This document shows, one piece after another, positions 25,470 through 34,180 of a DNA stretch of 64,000 bases. The stretch is from JAJDFU01 sp964641965 (lineage in GTDB: Bacteria; Bacteroidota; Bacteroidia; Chitinophagales; Saprospiraceae). The stretch covers positions 62,001 through 126,000 of the forward strand of contig CAZXLD010000006.1 in the NCBI GenBank assembly GCA_964641965.1. Direction: 5' to 3'. The notes below the pieces were generated by a model. That model was given only the letters and a program-made list of their open reading frames with translations. It was not told the DNA's origin and searched no databases. Each line of letters begins with the position of its first letter. The stretch's first letter is position 1. Both the position numbers and the translations under genes were made by a program.

Positions 25470-25730
25470 ATGGCAACAAATAAATATCTGGAACTGCAAG
25501 GATTTTCGGATGAAGACCTGGCCAGTGAGTTGACACAAACTGAAATTCAGTACCAGAAGCTAAATTTTGATCACGCGATCAAAGGTTTAGACAACCCACT
25601 AATCCTCCGGGAGGTAAGAAGAGATATAGCTCGGCTGAAGACTGAAATCCGTCGTCGGCAAATAGCCGGTATGAGTGAGGAGCAATTGGCGAATCGAAGT
25701 AAAATTCGCGAACGTCGTCGCAGAAAGTAA
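25470..25730 (+). CDS. rpmC: 50S ribosomal protein L29
   Basis: An 86-residue two-helix protein beside the exit tunnel. KYLELQGFSDEDLASELTQT, then the second helix NPLILREVRRDIARLKTEIR are typical. It is about 20 residues longer than usual because of a charged C-terminal tail ending in SKIRERRRRK. Confidence 0.95.
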   Translation: MATNKYLELQGFSDEDLASELTQTEIQYQKLNFDHAIKGLDNPLILREVRRDIARLKTEIRRRQIAGMSEEQLANRSKIRERRRRK

Positions 25731-25778
25731 TTAAGGAATAAATATCTGTTTGGCCAGCAAGCCACAACACAAAGGATA

Positions 25779-26036
25779 ATGGAAGATCAGAAAGCCAAAA
25801 AATCGAGAGTCGGCGTGGTGACCAGCAATAAGATGGATAAAACGATTGCTGTTTTGGTTGAGCGGCGCTTGCAGCATCCGATTTACGGAAAATTCGTTAA
25901 GAAATCGAAGAAGCTTATTGCTCACGATGAAAGTAATGAGTGTAATATCGGTGATACGGTTCGAATTGAAGAGTCTCGTCCATTGAGCAAGCGTAAACGC
26001 TGGCGCCTGGTCGGAATTCTGGAACGGGCCAAGTAA
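25779..26036 (+). CDS. rpsQ: 30S ribosomal protein S17
   Basis: An 85-residue OB-fold 30S protein. VGVVTSNKMDKTIAVLVERR, HPIYGKFVKKSKKLIAHDE and the C-terminal VRIEESRPLSKRKRWRLVGI are typical. It lies in the usual rpmC-rpsQ-rplN order. Confidence 0.98.
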   Translation: MEDQKAKKSRVGVVTSNKMDKTIAVLVERRLQHPIYGKFVKKSKKLIAHDESNECNIGDTVRIEESRPLSKRKRWRLVGILERAK

Positions 26037-26103
26037 AAATTGGGGTTGCCAAAAATTGATTGTTTGATGGCGTTTATAATCGCCCTCTCAAAAATAAAGA
26101 GTC

Positions 26104-26469
26104 ATGATCCAGCAAGAATCCAGATTAAAAGTAGCTGATAACAGCGGTGCCCGAGAAGTATTGTGTATCCGGGTATTGGGGGGATCTAAGCGTAGATATG
26201 CTTCCATTGGAGATACCATAGTGGTTTCCGTTAAGGATGCTTCACCTGGGGGGATCAAGAAAGGTTCGGTCTCCAAAGCAGTGGTGGTCCGGACTAAAAA
26301 AGAGATCCGACGTAAGGACGGGTCCTATATTCGTTTTGATGATAATGCTTGCGTATTGCTGAACAATGCGGATGAGCCTAGAGGGACCCGGATTTTTGGC
26401 CCTGTGGCTCGGGAATTGCGCGAGCGGGAGTATATGCGTATTGTTTCACTGGCACCGGAAGTGCTTTGA
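26104..26469 (+). CDS. rplN: 50S ribosomal protein L14
   Basis: A 121-residue protein at the subunit interface. MIQQESRLKVADNSGAREVL, CIRVLGGSKRRYASIGDTIV and RGTRIFGPVARELREREYMR are standard signatures. Confidence 0.98.
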   Translation: MIQQESRLKVADNSGAREVLCIRVLGGSKRRYASIGDTIVVSVKDASPGGIKKGSVSKAVVVRTKKEIRRKDGSYIRFDDNACVLLNNADEPRGTRIFGPVARELREREYMRIVSLAPEVL

Positions 26470-26496
26470 TGGGAATGACCAACAGATAATTTAGTC

Positions 26497-26850
26497 ATGG
26501 CAAAGAAGAATATGCAAAAGCGCTTTGCGCCGAAACTGAAAATAAAGAAAGGGGATAAGGTCGTAGTAATTGCAGGGGCCTATAAGGACAACACCAAATC
26601 CAGGGAGGTTTTGGAGGTGTTCCCAGAGAAAAACCGTGCTATTATCGACGGTGTGAACATAGTGAAGAAGCACAGTAAGCCTACGCAAGACAGCCCGGGG
26701 GGAATTAATGAGGTGCCTGCTCCGATTCACCTGTCTAATCTGATGCTGGTAGACCCCAAATCCGGGGAGCCAACTCGAGTAGGCAGGATGCTGGACGAGG
26801 ATGGTAAAGTGGTGCGTTATTCCAAGAAATCTGGAGAAATAATTAAGTGA
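26497..26850 (+). CDS. rplX: 50S ribosomal protein L24
   Basis: A 117-residue KOW-domain protein, an assembly initiator of the 50S subunit. KIKKGDKVVVIAGAYKDNTK is the KOW motif, followed by VNIVKKHSKPTQDSPGGINE. Its stop codon overlaps the rplE start (TGATG), so the two are translationally coupled. Confidence 0.97.
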   Translation: MAKKNMQKRFAPKLKIKKGDKVVVIAGAYKDNTKSREVLEVFPEKNRAIIDGVNIVKKHSKPTQDSPGGINEVPAPIHLSNLMLVDPKSGEPTRVGRMLDEDGKVVRYSKKSGEIIK

Positions 26851-27407
26851 TGAGTTACATTCCAACGCTTAAGAAAAAATATAAGGAAGAGGTAGTTCCA
26901 GGCATGATGGAGGAGTTTCAGTACAAGTCTATCATGGAGGTGCCTCGCTTGGTTAAGATTGCTGTCAACCAAGGAGTTGGTGAAGCCACCCAAGACAAAA
27001 AGCTGGTGGATAATGCCTTGAAGGAGATGTCTATCATCGCCGGACAAAAAGCTGTTCCTACCATGGCTAAGAAGTCGGTATCTAACTTTAAGCTGCGTGA
27101 AGGTATGCCTATCGGGGCAAAAGTGACCTTGCGCAATGAGCGCATGTATGAATTTCTGGAACGATTGATCTCTACTGCCCTTCCAAGGGTACGTGATTTT
27201 AGAGGTATTTCAGACAAGAGTTTTGACGGACGCGGAAATTACTCTCTAGGGATAACCGAGCAGATCATTTTTCCCGAGATTGACCTGGATAAGGTTAGTA
27301 AGATTACCGGAATGGATATCACCTTTGTTACAACAGCAAAGACAGATGCCGAAGCCTTATCCTTGCTGAAGCGAATGGGGCTTCCGTTTAAAAATCAAAA
27401 TAACTAA
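26850..27407 (+). CDS. rplE: 50S ribosomal protein L5
   Basis: A 185-residue central-protuberance protein that binds 5S rRNA. The ATG at 26850 shares its A with the rplX stop; the GTG one codon earlier is less likely. MEVPRLVKIAVNQGVGEATQ and RDFRGISDKSFDGRGNYSLG are typical. Confidence 0.98.
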   Translation: MSYIPTLKKKYKEEVVPGMMEEFQYKSIMEVPRLVKIAVNQGVGEATQDKKLVDNALKEMSIIAGQKAVPTMAKKSVSNFKLREGMPIGAKVTLRNERMYEFLERLISTALPRVRDFRGISDKSFDGRGNYSLGITEQIIFPEIDLDKVSKITGMDITFVTTAKTDAEALSLLKRMGLPFKNQNN

Positions 27408-27423
27408 TTGAATCGCATAGATA

Positions 27424-27693
27424 ATGGCCAAGAAATCCATCATAGCCCGAGAAAGGAAAAGACAGAGACTGGTGGCTAAGTATGCTGAACAGCGCAAGCA
27501 ACTAAAGGAGGAAGGTCGCTGGGAGGAGCTAGATAAGCTTCCCCGCAATTCCAACCCGATCCGCATGCACAATCGGTGCAAGCTTACCGGGCGTCCGAAA
27601 GGGTATATGCGGAAGTTTGGCTTATGCCGGGTTAAGTTTCGTGAAATGGCTTTGGAGGGTAAGATCCCAGGTGTAACCAAAGCAAGCTGGTAA
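27424..27693 (+). CDS. rpsN: 30S ribosomal protein S14, zinc-free long form
   Basis: An 89-residue protein of the long, zinc-free type: the CxxC pairs of short zinc-binding S14 are absent and the linker QRKQLKEEGRWEELDKLPRN is present. RCKLTGRPKGYMRKFGLCRV is the conserved rRNA-binding part. A zinc-free S14 fits the zinc-free L36 in the same cluster. Confidence 0.97.
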   Translation: MAKKSIIARERKRQRLVAKYAEQRKQLKEEGRWEELDKLPRNSNPIRMHNRCKLTGRPKGYMRKFGLCRVKFREMALEGKIPGVTKASW

Positions 27694-27762
27694 GAAAGAA
27701 GCATGTGTAACAGTCCGATAGGTTCCTGAGGAAAGGAAAACCATTGGGCGAAATCTATAATA

Positions 27763-28170
27763 ATGGCTGTAACAGATCCAATAGCTGACTACCTGACCCG
27801 CATTCGCAATGCGCAATTGGCAGGTCATCGTATCGTTGAAATCCCGGCTTCCAACTTGAAAAAAAGGATTACTGAAATCCTTTACGATCAAGGGTTTATC
27901 CTGAAATACAAGTTTGAGGAAAAAGCCTCTAAAGGGAAGCAGGACCTTATTCGTGTGGCCCTGAAATATGACCAGACCAGGAAGCCTGTCATCCAGAAGT
28001 TACTCCGCATTAGTAAACCTGGTCTTCGCAAGTATGTTAAAGCAGACCAGCTTCCGAGGGTGATTAATGGTCTGGGAATCGCTATTGTCTCAACTTCCAA
28101 AGGAGTTATGACTTCCAGACAAGCTATGGACGAGAATGTTGGTGGGGAAGTTCTCTGCTACGTGTATTAA
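27763..28170 (+). CDS. rpsH: 30S ribosomal protein S8
   Basis: A 135-residue protein; DPIADYLTRIRNAQLAGHRI, VEIPASNLKKRITEILYDQG and the C-terminal STSKGVMTSRQAMDENVGGE are diagnostic. In E. coli S8 represses the spc operon; no equivalent site was identified here. It is preceded by a 69-base gap after rpsN. Confidence 0.98.
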   Translation: MAVTDPIADYLTRIRNAQLAGHRIVEIPASNLKKRITEILYDQGFILKYKFEEKASKGKQDLIRVALKYDQTRKPVIQKLLRISKPGLRKYVKADQLPRVINGLGIAIVSTSKGVMTSRQAMDENVGGEVLCYVY

Positions 28171-28199
28171 TTTATTGCAACGATCCTAAATTTGCCAAG

Positions 28200-28751
28200 A
28201 TGTCACGGATAGGAAAAGCGCCCATTACCATCCCCAAAGGAGTGGAGATCGAAATAAGCAAAGGAAATCTGGTAACCGTCAAGGGGCCAAAAGGGACACT
28301 TACTCAGCAGATTGATCCTGATTTGGAGTTGGAAGTTAATGATGGTGAATTAGAGATTAAACGACCAACGGAGCAAATTCGGCATAGGTCTATGCATGGT
28401 TTGTACAGGTCGTTGGTAGCCAATATGGTAGAAGGCGTTAGCAATGGCTTCGTAAAAGAGTTGGAGTTGGTGGGTGTAGGCTATCGGGCATCCAATACGG
28501 GTCAGTTACTTGAACTTACGGTTGGGTATTCTCACCCGATCATGTTTGCACTACCTGCGGAAGTGAAGTTGACGACGCAGACGGAAAAAGGGAAGAGCCC
28601 GTTAATCCGTTTGGAAAGTATTGACAAACAATTACTCGGCCAGGTGGCTGCTAAAATTCGTTCTTTCCGGAAGCCGGAACCCTACAAAGGGAAAGGTATT
28701 CGGTTTGTCGGAGAAGAGATTAGACGGAAGGCCGGTAAAACTGCTGGTTAA
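28200..28751 (+). CDS. rplF: 50S ribosomal protein L6
   Basis: A 183-residue protein of two similar domains. MSRIGKAPITIPKGVEIEIS, LVTVKGPKGTLTQ and the C-terminal RKPEPYKGKGIRFVGEEIRR are typical. A 138-base gap with a weak stem-loop separates it from rplR. Confidence 0.98.
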   Translation: MSRIGKAPITIPKGVEIEISKGNLVTVKGPKGTLTQQIDPDLELEVNDGELEIKRPTEQIRHRSMHGLYRSLVANMVEGVSNGFVKELELVGVGYRASNTGQLLELTVGYSHPIMFALPAEVKLTTQTEKGKSPLIRLESIDKQLLGQVAAKIRSFRKPEPYKGKGIRFVGEEIRRKAGKTAG

Positions 28752-28889
28752 GCATTGTCCGAGTTTCTGGTTAGCTTACTGGAAAATAAGTGTTTTGTCA
28801 CCGGGAATAGAAAAGGATACCAAAAAATAGAACTAGCCTTGGGATGGATTGAAAAAGCATCCTTCACTAAGGTGAAAAGGTAATGTAAG

Positions 28890-29243
28890 ATGGCATTTAG
28901 CAAGTTAAAGAGAAGAAAACGGATCCAGCAACGGGTCAAAAAGAAAGTCCGTGGTACGGCTGATCGCCCCAGGCTGAATGTGTTCCGTTCTAACCGGTTC
29001 ATCTACTGCCAGCTGATCGACGACCACGCAGGGCATACGATAGCTGCTGCTGACTCCCGGGAAGAGGGTGTCCCCAAGAATGGGAATAAAATTGATCAAG
29101 CTAAAGAAGTGGGCAAATTGATCGCAGAGCGAGCCCAGGCAAGTAAAATTGAACAGGTGGTTTTTGATCGAGGTGGAAATTTGTACCACGGTCGGGTAAA
29201 AGCACTAGCTGATGGTGCTCGTGAAGGCGGCCTAAAATTCTAA
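28890..29243 (+). CDS. rplR: 50S ribosomal protein L18
   Basis: A 117-residue 5S-rRNA-binding protein. KKVRGTADRPRLNVFRSNRF, IYCQLIDDHAGHTIAAADS and the C-terminal FDRGGNLYHGRVKALADGAR are standard. Confidence 0.98.
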   Translation: MAFSKLKRRKRIQQRVKKKVRGTADRPRLNVFRSNRFIYCQLIDDHAGHTIAAADSREEGVPKNGNKIDQAKEVGKLIAERAQASKIEQVVFDRGGNLYHGRVKALADGAREGGLKF

Positions 29244-29261
29244 TTGAATAATTAATACGCA

Positions 29262-29786
29262 ATGGCTAAGAAAGGCGGTAACAATAATAGAGTTAAACCT
29301 GCAGAAACCGAACTCAAGGAAAAATTGGTTAGCCTTAACCGGGTGGCCAAAGTGACCAAAGGTGGGCGAACATTTAGCTTTGCTGCGGTAGTCGTGGTAG
29401 GAGATAGTGAAGGTACTGTTGGTCACGGATTGGGCAAGGCCCGAGATGTTTCCGAAGCAATTGCTAAGGCTGTAGATGACGCCAAGAAGAATTTGGTCAA
29501 AGTGCCGCTGCATAAAGGAACTATTCCACATGAACAGCGCGGAAAGTACGGTGCTGGAAAAGTGCTGATCAAGCCTGCCGCAGAAGGTACAGGTGTGATT
29601 GCCGGTGGTGCCATGCGTGCGGTCTTGGAATTTGCAGGTATCCAGAATGTATTGGCTAAGTCTATGGGTTCTTCCAACCCACATAATGTAATCAAAGCCA
29701 CTATGGATGCGCTAAGTAAGTTGCGGAGCCCTATGGAAATCGCCCGTTTGCGAAGGATCCCTATGGAAAAGGTATTTAATGGCTAA
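29262..29786 (+). CDS. rpsE: 30S ribosomal protein S5
   Basis: A 174-residue protein at the mRNA entry. LVSLNRVAKVTKGGRTFSFA, GHGLGKARDVSEAIAKAVDD and the C-terminal AGIQNVLAKSMGSSNPHNVI are typical. It precedes rpmD. Confidence 0.98.
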   Translation: MAKKGGNNNRVKPAETELKEKLVSLNRVAKVTKGGRTFSFAAVVVVGDSEGTVGHGLGKARDVSEAIAKAVDDAKKNLVKVPLHKGTIPHEQRGKYGAGKVLIKPAAEGTGVIAGGAMRAVLEFAGIQNVLAKSMGSSNPHNVIKATMDALSKLRSPMEIARLRRIPMEKVFNG

Positions 29787-29834
29787 TCCGGCAAGTTTTG
29801 CCTTGCAGGTGAAACTGGAAAATGGTTTGTAGCA

Positions 29835-30014
29835 ATGGAAAAGATCAAAGTAACCCAGATCAAGAGTATCATTGACCGTCCGCAGAGGCAGAAAGATACT
29901 ATCAAGGCGTTGGGGCTGAAAAAAATCAACCAATGCGTAGTGGTGGAAGCGAGTCCACAAATCTTGGGTATGGTGAATAAGGTGAGTCATTTGGTAACTG
30001 TGGAAAAAGCATAA
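29835..30014 (+). CDS. rpmD: 50S ribosomal protein L30
   Basis: A 59-residue protein read directly from the sequence: MEKIKVTQIKSIIDRPQRQK, then DTIKALGLKKINQCVVVEAS, ending in VNKVSHLVTVEKA. The R-x-x-x-Q-x-x-T-hinge and LGL-K-x-N pattern is that of L30. It lies between rpsE and rplO as in most bacteria. Confidence 0.97.
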   Translation: MEKIKVTQIKSIIDRPQRQKDTIKALGLKKINQCVVVEASPQILGMVNKVSHLVTVEKA

Positions 30015-30113
30015 ATCCAGTCCTGGAAAAGTTGGATTCGTCCATTTTCTGGTTATATTCTGCTCTTTCGGACTTGTTGATTAATCGTTTACACTCCCAG
30101 AAAGAATTATACA

Positions 30114-30560
30114 ATGGAACTGCATAATCTAAAGCCTGCTTCAGGAGCAGTTAAGAAGCGAAAAAGAATTGCCAGAGGTCAAGGATCTGGCAAAGGTGGT
30201 ACGTCTACCCGTGGGCACAAGGGAGCTCGTTCTCGGTCCGGTTTCAAAGAAAAGCGCCATTTCGAAGGTGGTCAAATGCCGCTTCAAATGCGTTTACCCA
30301 AGCGAGGATTCAAAAATCCTAATCGAAAATCATTTGTCCCGATCAACCTTGAGCGCTTGCAAAGCATTTCTGATAAGTACAAGCTAGAGGAGATTAACCC
30401 GGAAGCATTGGTACAACATAATATTGTTGGCAAAAATGACCGGATTAAAATCTTGGCTACTGGCGAACTTACAGTCAAGCTGAATATTAAGGCACATGCA
30501 ATTTCAGCCGCAGCTAAAGATGCGATTGAGAAAGCAGGAGGAACCATCGAACTCGTATAA
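30114..30560 (+). CDS. rplO: 50S ribosomal protein L15
   Basis: A 148-residue late-assembly 50S protein. The N-terminal Gly/Arg-rich extension (RIARGQGSGKGGTSTRGHKG) and RSGFKEKRHFEGGQMPLQMR are diagnostic. It is followed nine bases later by secY. Confidence 0.98.
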   Translation: MELHNLKPASGAVKKRKRIARGQGSGKGGTSTRGHKGARSRSGFKEKRHFEGGQMPLQMRLPKRGFKNPNRKSFVPINLERLQSISDKYKLEEINPEALVQHNIVGKNDRIKILATGELTVKLNIKAHAISAAAKDAIEKAGGTIELV

Positions 30561-30569
30561 TCCTGACGA

Positions 30570-31934
30570 ATGAAAAACTTCATCACCACACTTCAGAATA
30601 TTTGGAAGATCAAGGAGCTTCGAAACCGGATCTTGTTTACGCTGGCTATGCTCTTTGTATACCGATTTGGTTCTTATGTGGTTTTGCCCGGTGTCATGCC
30701 GTCCGTGTTGAAAGGAGCAACCAACTCCGGCAATGCAAATGACCTGATGGGGTTGATCAACATCTTTACCGGTGGCGCTTTTTCGAATGCAGCAGTATTT
30801 GCGTTGGGTATTATGCCCTACATTACCGCATCGATCATCATTCAGTTGCTTGGATTTGCGGTCCCTTATTTTCAGAGGCTTCAGCAGCGTGAAGGAGAGT
30901 CTGGAAGAAAAAAATTAAATCAAATTACCCGCTTGCTAACCGTAGCCATTACCCTCGTTCAAGGGGGTGGGTATCTTACGTATATCAATTCTCAAGGAGC
31001 TATCCATCCTGACATTCCAATGGGGATTTTCTGGATCAGTAACATTATCATCTTGTCTACAGGTACGGTTTTTGCCATGTGGCTGGGTGAGCGTATTACG
31101 GACAAGGGAATTGGAAATGGTGTTTCCCTTTTGATCACCGTAGGTATTATAGCAACGCTTCCCCAAGCCTTGATCTTTGAATTGCAATCCCAATTCACCA
31201 CCAATGGTCCACTCATTTTTGTTATTGAGCTGGCAGCTTTATTCTTTGTAGTAATGGCAACTGTCCTGATCGTACAGGGCGTTCGTAAAATCCCTATTCA
31301 GTTTGCCAAAAGAATGGTTGGAAGGTCCGGATCAAATATCCCTCAGGCGGGGGTTCGTGATTACATTCCATTAAAAGTTAATGCAGCGGGTGTAATGCCC
31401 ATCATCTTTGCTCAGGCGTTGATGTTTTTGCCGGCAACTGTTGCACAATTCGTTGGGGGAGCCGATGTGCAAGCTTCCGGGATACTGAGAGCACTTAATG
31501 ATTTTACCTCAGTTCCATATAACATTATATACTTCCTTCTGGTGGTCTTGTTCACCTATGTATATACTGCTCTTTTGGTCAATCCTCAGAATTACGCGGA
31601 ATACTTAAAGCGGCAGAATGCATTCATTCCGGGTATCAAGCCGGGTAAAGCGACTGCAGAGTTTATTGACGCCACCACCACTAAAATTACGCTTCCAGGC
31701 TCTATATTCCTGGGCTTGATATCCATCCTACCTGCATTTGCTGCTGCTGCGGGAGTTAACATTCAATTTGCCATGTTTTTCGGGGGAACTTCCCTACTCA
31801 TCCTGGTGGCAGTGGTGTTAGATACACTACAGCAAATTGAAAGTCATCTGCTCATGCGCCGTTATGATGGATTGGTAAAATCCGGACGGATTCAAGGAAG
31901 GAGCCGAGTACAAGGTATTGGAGCCAACATGTAA
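30570..31934 (+). CDS. secY: Protein translocase subunit SecY
   Basis: A 454-residue ten-helix channel of the Sec translocon in the inner membrane. It has the plug/TM2 region (GGAFSNAAVFALGIMPYITA) and, in the cytoplasmic loops, RLLTVAI, RKIPIQFAKRMVGR and the C-terminal LMRRYDGLVKSGRIQGRS. Its place after rplO is standard. It translocates, among others, the signal-peptide-bearing T9SS components in this window. Confidence 0.98.
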   Translation: MKNFITTLQNIWKIKELRNRILFTLAMLFVYRFGSYVVLPGVMPSVLKGATNSGNANDLMGLINIFTGGAFSNAAVFALGIMPYITASIIIQLLGFAVPYFQRLQQREGESGRKKLNQITRLLTVAITLVQGGGYLTYINSQGAIHPDIPMGIFWISNIIILSTGTVFAMWLGERITDKGIGNGVSLLITVGIIATLPQALIFELQSQFTTNGPLIFVIELAALFFVVMATVLIVQGVRKIPIQFAKRMVGRSGSNIPQAGVRDYIPLKVNAAGVMPIIFAQALMFLPATVAQFVGGADVQASGILRALNDFTSVPYNIIYFLLVVLFTYVYTALLVNPQNYAEYLKRQNAFIPGIKPGKATAEFIDATTTKITLPGSIFLGLISILPAFAAAAGVNIQFAMFFGGTSLLILVAVVLDTLQQIESHLLMRRYDGLVKSGRIQGRSRVQGIGANM

Positions 31935-31982
31935 AGCTGGTTTTCCGAGTAGGTATTGAAACTCCAGCTATAAAGAAAAAAC

Positions 31983-32813
31983 ATGATCTATTACAAAACG
32001 GACGAAGAAATTGAACTTATTCGGCAAAGCTGCCTGCTGGTGTGCAAGGCTTTGACCCGGGTAGCTGAAATGATCCGTCCCGGTATCAGCGGTTCTACAA
32101 TTGACCGAGCTGCTGAGGAGGTAATCTTGGATCATGGTGCCAAACCTGCTTTTAAGGGTTACAATGGTTTTCCCGCGACTCTTTGCGTTTCAGTTAATCA
32201 GCAAGTCGTTCACGGTATTCCAACCGAGGATCAGATTTTCAAAGAAGGTGACCTGATCTCGGTAGATTGTGGTGTGTTTATGAATGGTTTTCATGGAGAC
32301 TCTGCCTATACCTTTCCTTTGGGGGAAGTGAGCGATCAGGTCATGGACCTGTGCGAAGTCACCAAATCATCTTTGTACCGTGGGATCGAAAAAGCCCAGT
32401 CAGGCAATCGACTGGGTGATATTAGTTTTGCCATTCAATCCTACGTTGAAAAAATACATGGGTATAGCATCGTAAGGGAGTTGGTCGGGCACGGAATCGG
32501 CAGAAATCTGCACGAACCACCTGAAGTACCCAATTACGGGCGCCGAGGCCGAGGTATTAAGCTCCGGGAAGGGCTGGTTATTGCTATTGAACCTATGGTC
32601 AATCAGGGCAGGCGCGATGTACGAACTGCAAAAGATGGATGGACTGTATTTGCTAAAGATCAAAAGCCATCTGCTCATTATGAGCATTCAGTGGCAGTTC
32701 GGGAAGGTAAAGCAGATCTATTGTCTGATCATAGGGGGATTGAAGCTGCAATCCTCAAGAATGATAATGTGCGTTCGGTTGCGCTCAAAGAGACCGTACC
32801 CCAAGGGAGTTGA
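31983..32813 (+). CDS. map: Methionine aminopeptidase, type I
   Basis: A 276-residue metalloprotease removing initiator Met. The five metal ligands are visible: Asp in SVDCGVF and GFHGDSAY, His in VGHGIGRNLHEPPEVPNYG, Glu in AIEPM and in YEHSVAV. It is followed by a promoter and infA. It is about 20 residues longer at the C terminus than the E. coli enzyme. Confidence 0.97.
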   Translation: MIYYKTDEEIELIRQSCLLVCKALTRVAEMIRPGISGSTIDRAAEEVILDHGAKPAFKGYNGFPATLCVSVNQQVVHGIPTEDQIFKEGDLISVDCGVFMNGFHGDSAYTFPLGEVSDQVMDLCEVTKSSLYRGIEKAQSGNRLGDISFAIQSYVEKIHGYSIVRELVGHGIGRNLHEPPEVPNYGRRGRGIKLREGLVIAIEPMVNQGRRDVRTAKDGWTVFAKDQKPSAHYEHSVAVREGKADLLSDHRGIEAAILKNDNVRSVALKETVPQGS

Positions 32814-32846
32814 TCACATCCTTCTCTAGAATTTCGGTTAAATGCA

Positions 32847-32876
32847 TTGGCGAGGTTATATTTTTTTGTATCTTTG
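32847..32876 (+). promoter_or_regulatory. Consensus promoter for infA and the alpha-type genes
   Basis: TTG (32847-32849), a 19-base spacer and TATCTTTG (32869-32876) match both Bacteroidota elements. With the start point about seven bases on, the infA leader would be only about 12 bases. Confidence 0.75.
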
Positions 32877-32894
32877 CCCACCGAAATTTAATCT

Positions 32895-33113
32895 ATGGGT
32901 AAAAAGAACCTGATCAAACAAGACGGCATTATTGAAGAAGCACTTTCCAACGCCATGTTTCGAGTACGCCTGGAAAATGATCATCAAATAGTAGCTACTA
33001 TATCTGGTAAAATGCGGATGAATTACATCCGGATCCTTCCGGGAGACAAGGTAGCTGTAGAAATGTCGCCTTACGATCTGACCCGTGGAAGGATCATTTA
33101 TCGGTATAAGTAA
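32895..33113 (+). CDS. infA: Translation initiation factor IF-1
   Basis: A 72-residue S1-like OB-fold factor. MGKKNLIKQDGIIEEALSNA, MFRVRLENDHQIVATISGKM and the C-terminal RGRIIYRYK are the family pattern. It has its own promoter inside the ribosomal cluster. Confidence 0.98.
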   Translation: MGKKNLIKQDGIIEEALSNAMFRVRLENDHQIVATISGKMRMNYIRILPGDKVAVEMSPYDLTRGRIIYRYK

Positions 33114-33138
33114 GGCCTGAAACGTCAAACTATAAAGC

Positions 33139-33255
33139 ATGAAAGTTAGAGCATCAATCAAGAAGCGTTCGGCAGATTGCAAGATCGTTCGCAGGAAAGG
33201 AAAAGTGTACATCATTAATAAGAAAAATCCCAAGCTCAAGCAGCGTCAGGGATAA
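33139..33255 (+). CDS. rpmJ: 50S ribosomal protein L36, zinc-free type
   Basis: A 38-residue protein read from the sequence: MKVRASIKKRSADCKIVRRK, then GKVYIINKKNPKLKQRQG. Of the usual Cys-Cys-Cys-His zinc ligands only one Cys remains; the others are replaced by Ser, Asn and Leu, so it does not bind zinc. Located between infA and rpsM, as expected. Confidence 0.96.
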   Translation: MKVRASIKKRSADCKIVRRKGKVYIINKKNPKLKQRQG

Positions 33256-33327
33256 TTTTTTGATTGCCAAATCGGACCTCTGTTTAAAGGACAAGTCTGT
33301 AGGGGCAAACCAAATTTTATCTAGAAT

Positions 33328-33705
33328 ATGGCACGTATTGCAGGTGTAGATTTGCCTAGAAACAAGAGAGGCGTCATTAGTTTGACCTACATATATGGTA
33401 TTGGTCCTACCAGCGCCAAGGAAATTCTGGCGGCTGCAGGTGTGGATGAGGATACACGCGTGCAGGACTGGACGGATGAAAATATCCGCCAGATCTCCGG
33501 GATGATTAACGACGAGTTTCGGGTGGAAGGGCAACTTCGATCTGAAGTACAGTTGAATGTCAAGCGTCTCATGGATATTGGATGCTATCGCGGCCTTCGT
33601 CATCGCCGAGGTCTTCCTGTTCGTGGTCAGCGCACACGTACGAATGCCCGTACTCGTAAAGGGAAGCGTAAGACTGTTGCAAACAAGAAAAAAGTAACTA
33701 AGTAG
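33328..33705 (+). CDS. rpsM: 30S ribosomal protein S13
   Basis: A 125-residue 30S head protein. MARIAGVDLPRNKRGVISLT, YIYGIGPTSAKEILAAAGVD and the C-terminal RHRRGLPVRGQRTRTNARTR are diagnostic. Confidence 0.98.
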   Translation: MARIAGVDLPRNKRGVISLTYIYGIGPTSAKEILAAAGVDEDTRVQDWTDENIRQISGMINDEFRVEGQLRSEVQLNVKRLMDIGCYRGLRHRRGLPVRGQRTRTNARTRKGKRKTVANKKKVTK

Positions 33706-33746
33706 ATATACTGGGAATCCTGCATTCCGGCAAATGAAACTTTGAT

Positions 33747-34139
33747 ATGGCAAAGGGAACTGCTAAAAAGGCGAAAAAAAGAAATGTTCGGGTTGAGCCT
33801 GAGGGGTATGTGTATATCAAGGCCAGCTTCAACAATATTATTATTTCTATTACCAACAAGCAAGGACAAGTAATCTCTTGGGGAACCGCTGGTAAAGCAG
33901 GTTTCAGAGGGTCCAAGAAAAACACGCCTTATGCTGCCCAGGTTGCGGCTGGTGATGCTGCAAAAATAGCTTACGAAAACGGCTTGCGTTCTGTGGAGGT
34001 ATTTGTGAAAGGTCCTGGCTCAGGTCGCGAGGCAGCCATCAGGGCCATTGATAGTTCAGGTATCAAGGTTTCAAAAATTAAGGACGTTACGCCTGTTCCT
34101 CACAATGGTTGCCGGCCACCTAAGCGTAGAAGGGTATAA
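33747..34139 (+). CDS. rpsK: 30S ribosomal protein S11
   Basis: A 130-residue platform protein. ASFNNIIISITNKQGQVISW, KGPGSGREAAIRAIDSSGIK and the C-terminal DVTPVPHNGCRPPKRRRV are signatures. Its N terminus has the usual Lys-rich extension. Confidence 0.98.
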   Translation: MAKGTAKKAKKRNVRVEPEGYVYIKASFNNIIISITNKQGQVISWGTAGKAGFRGSKKNTPYAAQVAAGDAAKIAYENGLRSVEVFVKGPGSGREAAIRAIDSSGIKVSKIKDVTPVPHNGCRPPKRRRV

Positions 34140-34180
34140 CCATTTTACTGGGAACAGCGAAACGAAATTAGAAGAATAAC

